Shown here: one piece after another, positions 34,399 through 35,425 of the stretch
Position numbering within the stretch: the stretch's first letter is position 1
Layout of the letters: each line of letters begins with the position of its first letter
Assembly: GCA_012974305.1 (NCBI GenBank)
Contig: JAAXQN010000036.1
Coordinates: forward strand, 1-35,425
Direction of reading: 5' to 3'
DNA length: 35,425 nt
From: Candidatus Methylomirabilis sp.
GTDB lineage: Bacteria; Methylomirabilota; Methylomirabilia; Methylomirabilales; CSP1-5
Notes under the pieces: model-generated
The model's input: the letters and a program-made list of their open reading frames with translations, nothing else
What the model was told of the DNA's origin: nothing
Databases searched by the model: none
Translations under genes and position numbers: made by a program

Positions 34399-34693
34399 CG
34401 CAACTCCTCGGCGATTATATGGCGGGTGGGATGCAACCTATGCTGAGGTTAGCAAAGGGCATGCCACTCAAATAGAGCCATATTGTCAAGGAGTTACGGC
34501 TTCCACGAGTCCAAATTGACCGCTTGTCGGCAGGCAAGGTGGCTTATTATGCCGTGCCTTGCTTGGTATGCGCCTCGTGTGCCACTGCAGGGCTGAGCCG
34601 AACTCCATGAAGCGGGCAAGTCGAAGCGGTGGGAGCGATACACCCTGGACGAGGTGAAGGGGACTTTGTGTGCCTCTTACTCGGACTTAGCAA
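34399..34693. other. Intergenic stretch between the PilZ gene and the integrase/att region
   Basis: I see no supported gene here. A minus-strand TTGACA occurs at 34484-34489. A plus-strand reading near 34600-34660 gives a short basic peptide (GKSKRWERYTLDEVKG) that looks protein-like but has no start or ribosome-binding site and no recognisable family; it could be a gene remnant next to the integration junction. Confidence 0.3.
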
Positions 34694-35404
34694 CTACGTG
34701 CGGGGGGATAATTGAGAAATTTCTGGTGGGCCTGGCAGGACTCGAACCTGCGGCACGAGGTTTAGGAAACCTCTGCTCTGTCCACGGCGCGGGTCCACAT
34801 GACTGTACCGCTGCACCATCTTGAGGTCGCTCCACCCGCCAAGCTCCTGGACGGTGCGGAGGTCCACCCCCTCCATTACCAAGCGAGAGGCGAAGGTATG
34901 ACGCATGACGTGGGGGGTCACGTCCTCCCCCAACCCGGCCTTCTTTCGTGCTGTGTCGAAGGCGGTGCGGATGCTTCTCAATGCCCTACCCTGGCTCACA
35001 AAGATCGGACCGCCGTTCCGGTCCATTCTAAGGGATTGCAGGGCCTGCCACAAGGCGGAGTTGATCGGCACCGTCCGCGTCTTGCTCGTCTTGGAGTGCG
35101 TGCCCACCACCGTCAGCGTGCGCCGTTTCAGGTCCACCCCGTCCCAAGTGAGCGACAGGGCCTCGGAGGGGATCCGCAGCCCCGCGTGGATGCCCAGGAG
35201 GATCACGGCCCTCAGTTGGGGGCTTGTGCAGGCGTCGAGCAGGGCCTGTTCCTCCTCGGCCGTGAGATACCGCACCCTCCCCTCCGGCTCCTTGAGCTTG
35301 GACACCTCCCCCGGCTTCACCTCCCTGCCCGCCGCGACAATCATCGGCCGAACGGCAGTACTCACCGGCTCCGTACATACCTTCGAGATCGGTCGTACGG
35401 CCAA
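34694..35404 (-). CDS. Tyrosine recombinase/phage-type integrase, N-terminally truncated
   Basis: The catalytic domain is complete: R77 in AGLRIPSEAL, a Lys in THSKTSKTR (105/108), H165 and R168 in HVMRHTF, W191 in LGGWSD and the nucleophile Y200 in MVQRYSH. The N-terminal core-binding (SAM-like) domain is lacking. The ORF opens at TTG 35404 directly after an in-frame TAG, and the first ~40 residues do not look family-like, so the gene is shortened or frameshifted at its 5' end. From about residue 207 the reading frame runs through a tRNA-Arg 3' fragment, so the last 30 residues are not integrase sequence proper. This is the pattern of an element integrated at a tRNA 3' end. Present activity is doubtful. 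Confidence 0.85.
   Translation of the reverse strand: MAVRPISKVCTEPVSTAVRPMIVAAGREVKPGEVSKLKEPEGRVRYLTAEEEQALLDACTSPQLRAVILLGIHAGLRIPSEALSLTWDGVDLKRRTLTVVGTHSKTSKTRTVPINSALWQALQSLRMDRNGGPIFVSQGRALRSIRTAFDTARKKAGLGEDVTPHVMRHTFASRLVMEGVDLRTVQELGGWSDLKMVQRYSHVDPRRGQSRGFLNLVPQVRVLPGPPEISQLSPRT
34724..34784 (-). other. tRNA-Arg(CCT) 3' fragment, putative attachment site
   Basis: On the minus strand the 61 nt fold as a tRNA from the D-loop on: D-stem 3' half gagc, anticodon stem gaggt/acctc with loop ttcctaa (anticodon CCT, Arg), variable gtgcc, T-stem gcagg/cctgc with loop ttcgagt, acceptor strand caggccc, discriminator A and encoded CCA. The 5' acceptor strand and D-stem 5' half are missing; integrase coding sequence stands there instead. 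It is therefore not a functional tRNA gene but most probably an attL/attR copy of a tRNA 3' end. Confidence 0.82.
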
Positions 35405-35425
35405 CTATGCGGCCCGGCATTTGCC

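Noticed and set aside
34414-34419. TATAAT on the minus strand before the PilZ gene
   Set aside because: It lies only 16 nt from the start codon, so the transcript would begin within the ribosome-binding site, and no -35 is properly spaced.
34724-34784. Intact tRNA-Arg gene
   Set aside because: The 5' acceptor strand and the 5' half of the D-stem are absent upstream, so only a 3' fragment is present.

Overview
The window looks like a chromosomal segment of a free-living, diderm (Gram-negative) bacterium with moderately high GC. The outer-membrane assembly lipoprotein LptE, a six-domain ribosomal protein S1, a short Psd/PssA phospholipid pair and complete blocks for leucine and isoleucine/valine synthesis all fit this. 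Gene order (leuS-lptE-holA-rpsT-murJ; aroA-cmk-plsC-rpsA-sppA-HU; leuACD-asd-truA) recalls deep-branching lineages such as Methylomirabilota/NC10, Nitrospirota or Desulfobacterota-type bacteria. That placement is inferred from gene order and was not tested by any search.

Layout, left to right. (1) 1-3.4 kb: the 3' part of alaS, then psd and pssA for phosphatidylethanolamine synthesis. (2) 3.5-9.3 kb: leuA, leuC and leuD, then asd and truA, with a small unrecognised gene after truA. leuB, often found next to leuD, is absent, and a degenerate GTTCAG-rich tract sits where it might have been. (3) 9.3-16.6 kb: a zinc alcohol dehydrogenase, leuS behind a structured leader, lptE, holA (apparently with a CTG start), rpsT on the minus strand with a near-consensus promoter, and murJ. 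(4) 16.7-22.0 kb: an unusual ThDP-dependent enzyme followed by ilvB, ilvN and ilvC, closed by a strong hairpin. (5) 22.1-32.1 kb: a small membrane protein, then miaA, aroA, cmk, plsC, rpsA, sppA, an HU/IHF gene, a class III nucleotide cyclase, a HIT hydrolase and a bifunctional-nuclease-family protein, closed by a rho-independent terminator. (6) 32.2-34.4 kb, minus strand: a membrane-anchored TPR protein, a REC-PilZ response regulator and a PilZ protein. (7) 34.7-35.4 kb, minus strand: an N-terminally short tyrosine recombinase whose 3' end runs through a 61-nt 3' fragment of a tRNA-Arg(CCT) gene. This looks like the attachment-site edge of an integrated element that continues past the right end.

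The genes are mostly core housekeeping: branched-chain amino acid synthesis (leu and ilv blocks), the shikimate step AroA, envelope lipid and peptidoglycan precursor handling (Psd, PssA, PlsC, MurJ, LptE), translation (AlaS, LeuS, S1, S20, MiaA, TruA) and replication (HolA). The less ordinary parts are the ThDP enzyme beside ilvBNC, the cyclase with an unrecognised N-terminal half, the PilZ pair and the tRNA-fragment/integrase junction. I found no CRISPR array, rRNA operon, intact tRNA or insertion sequence.
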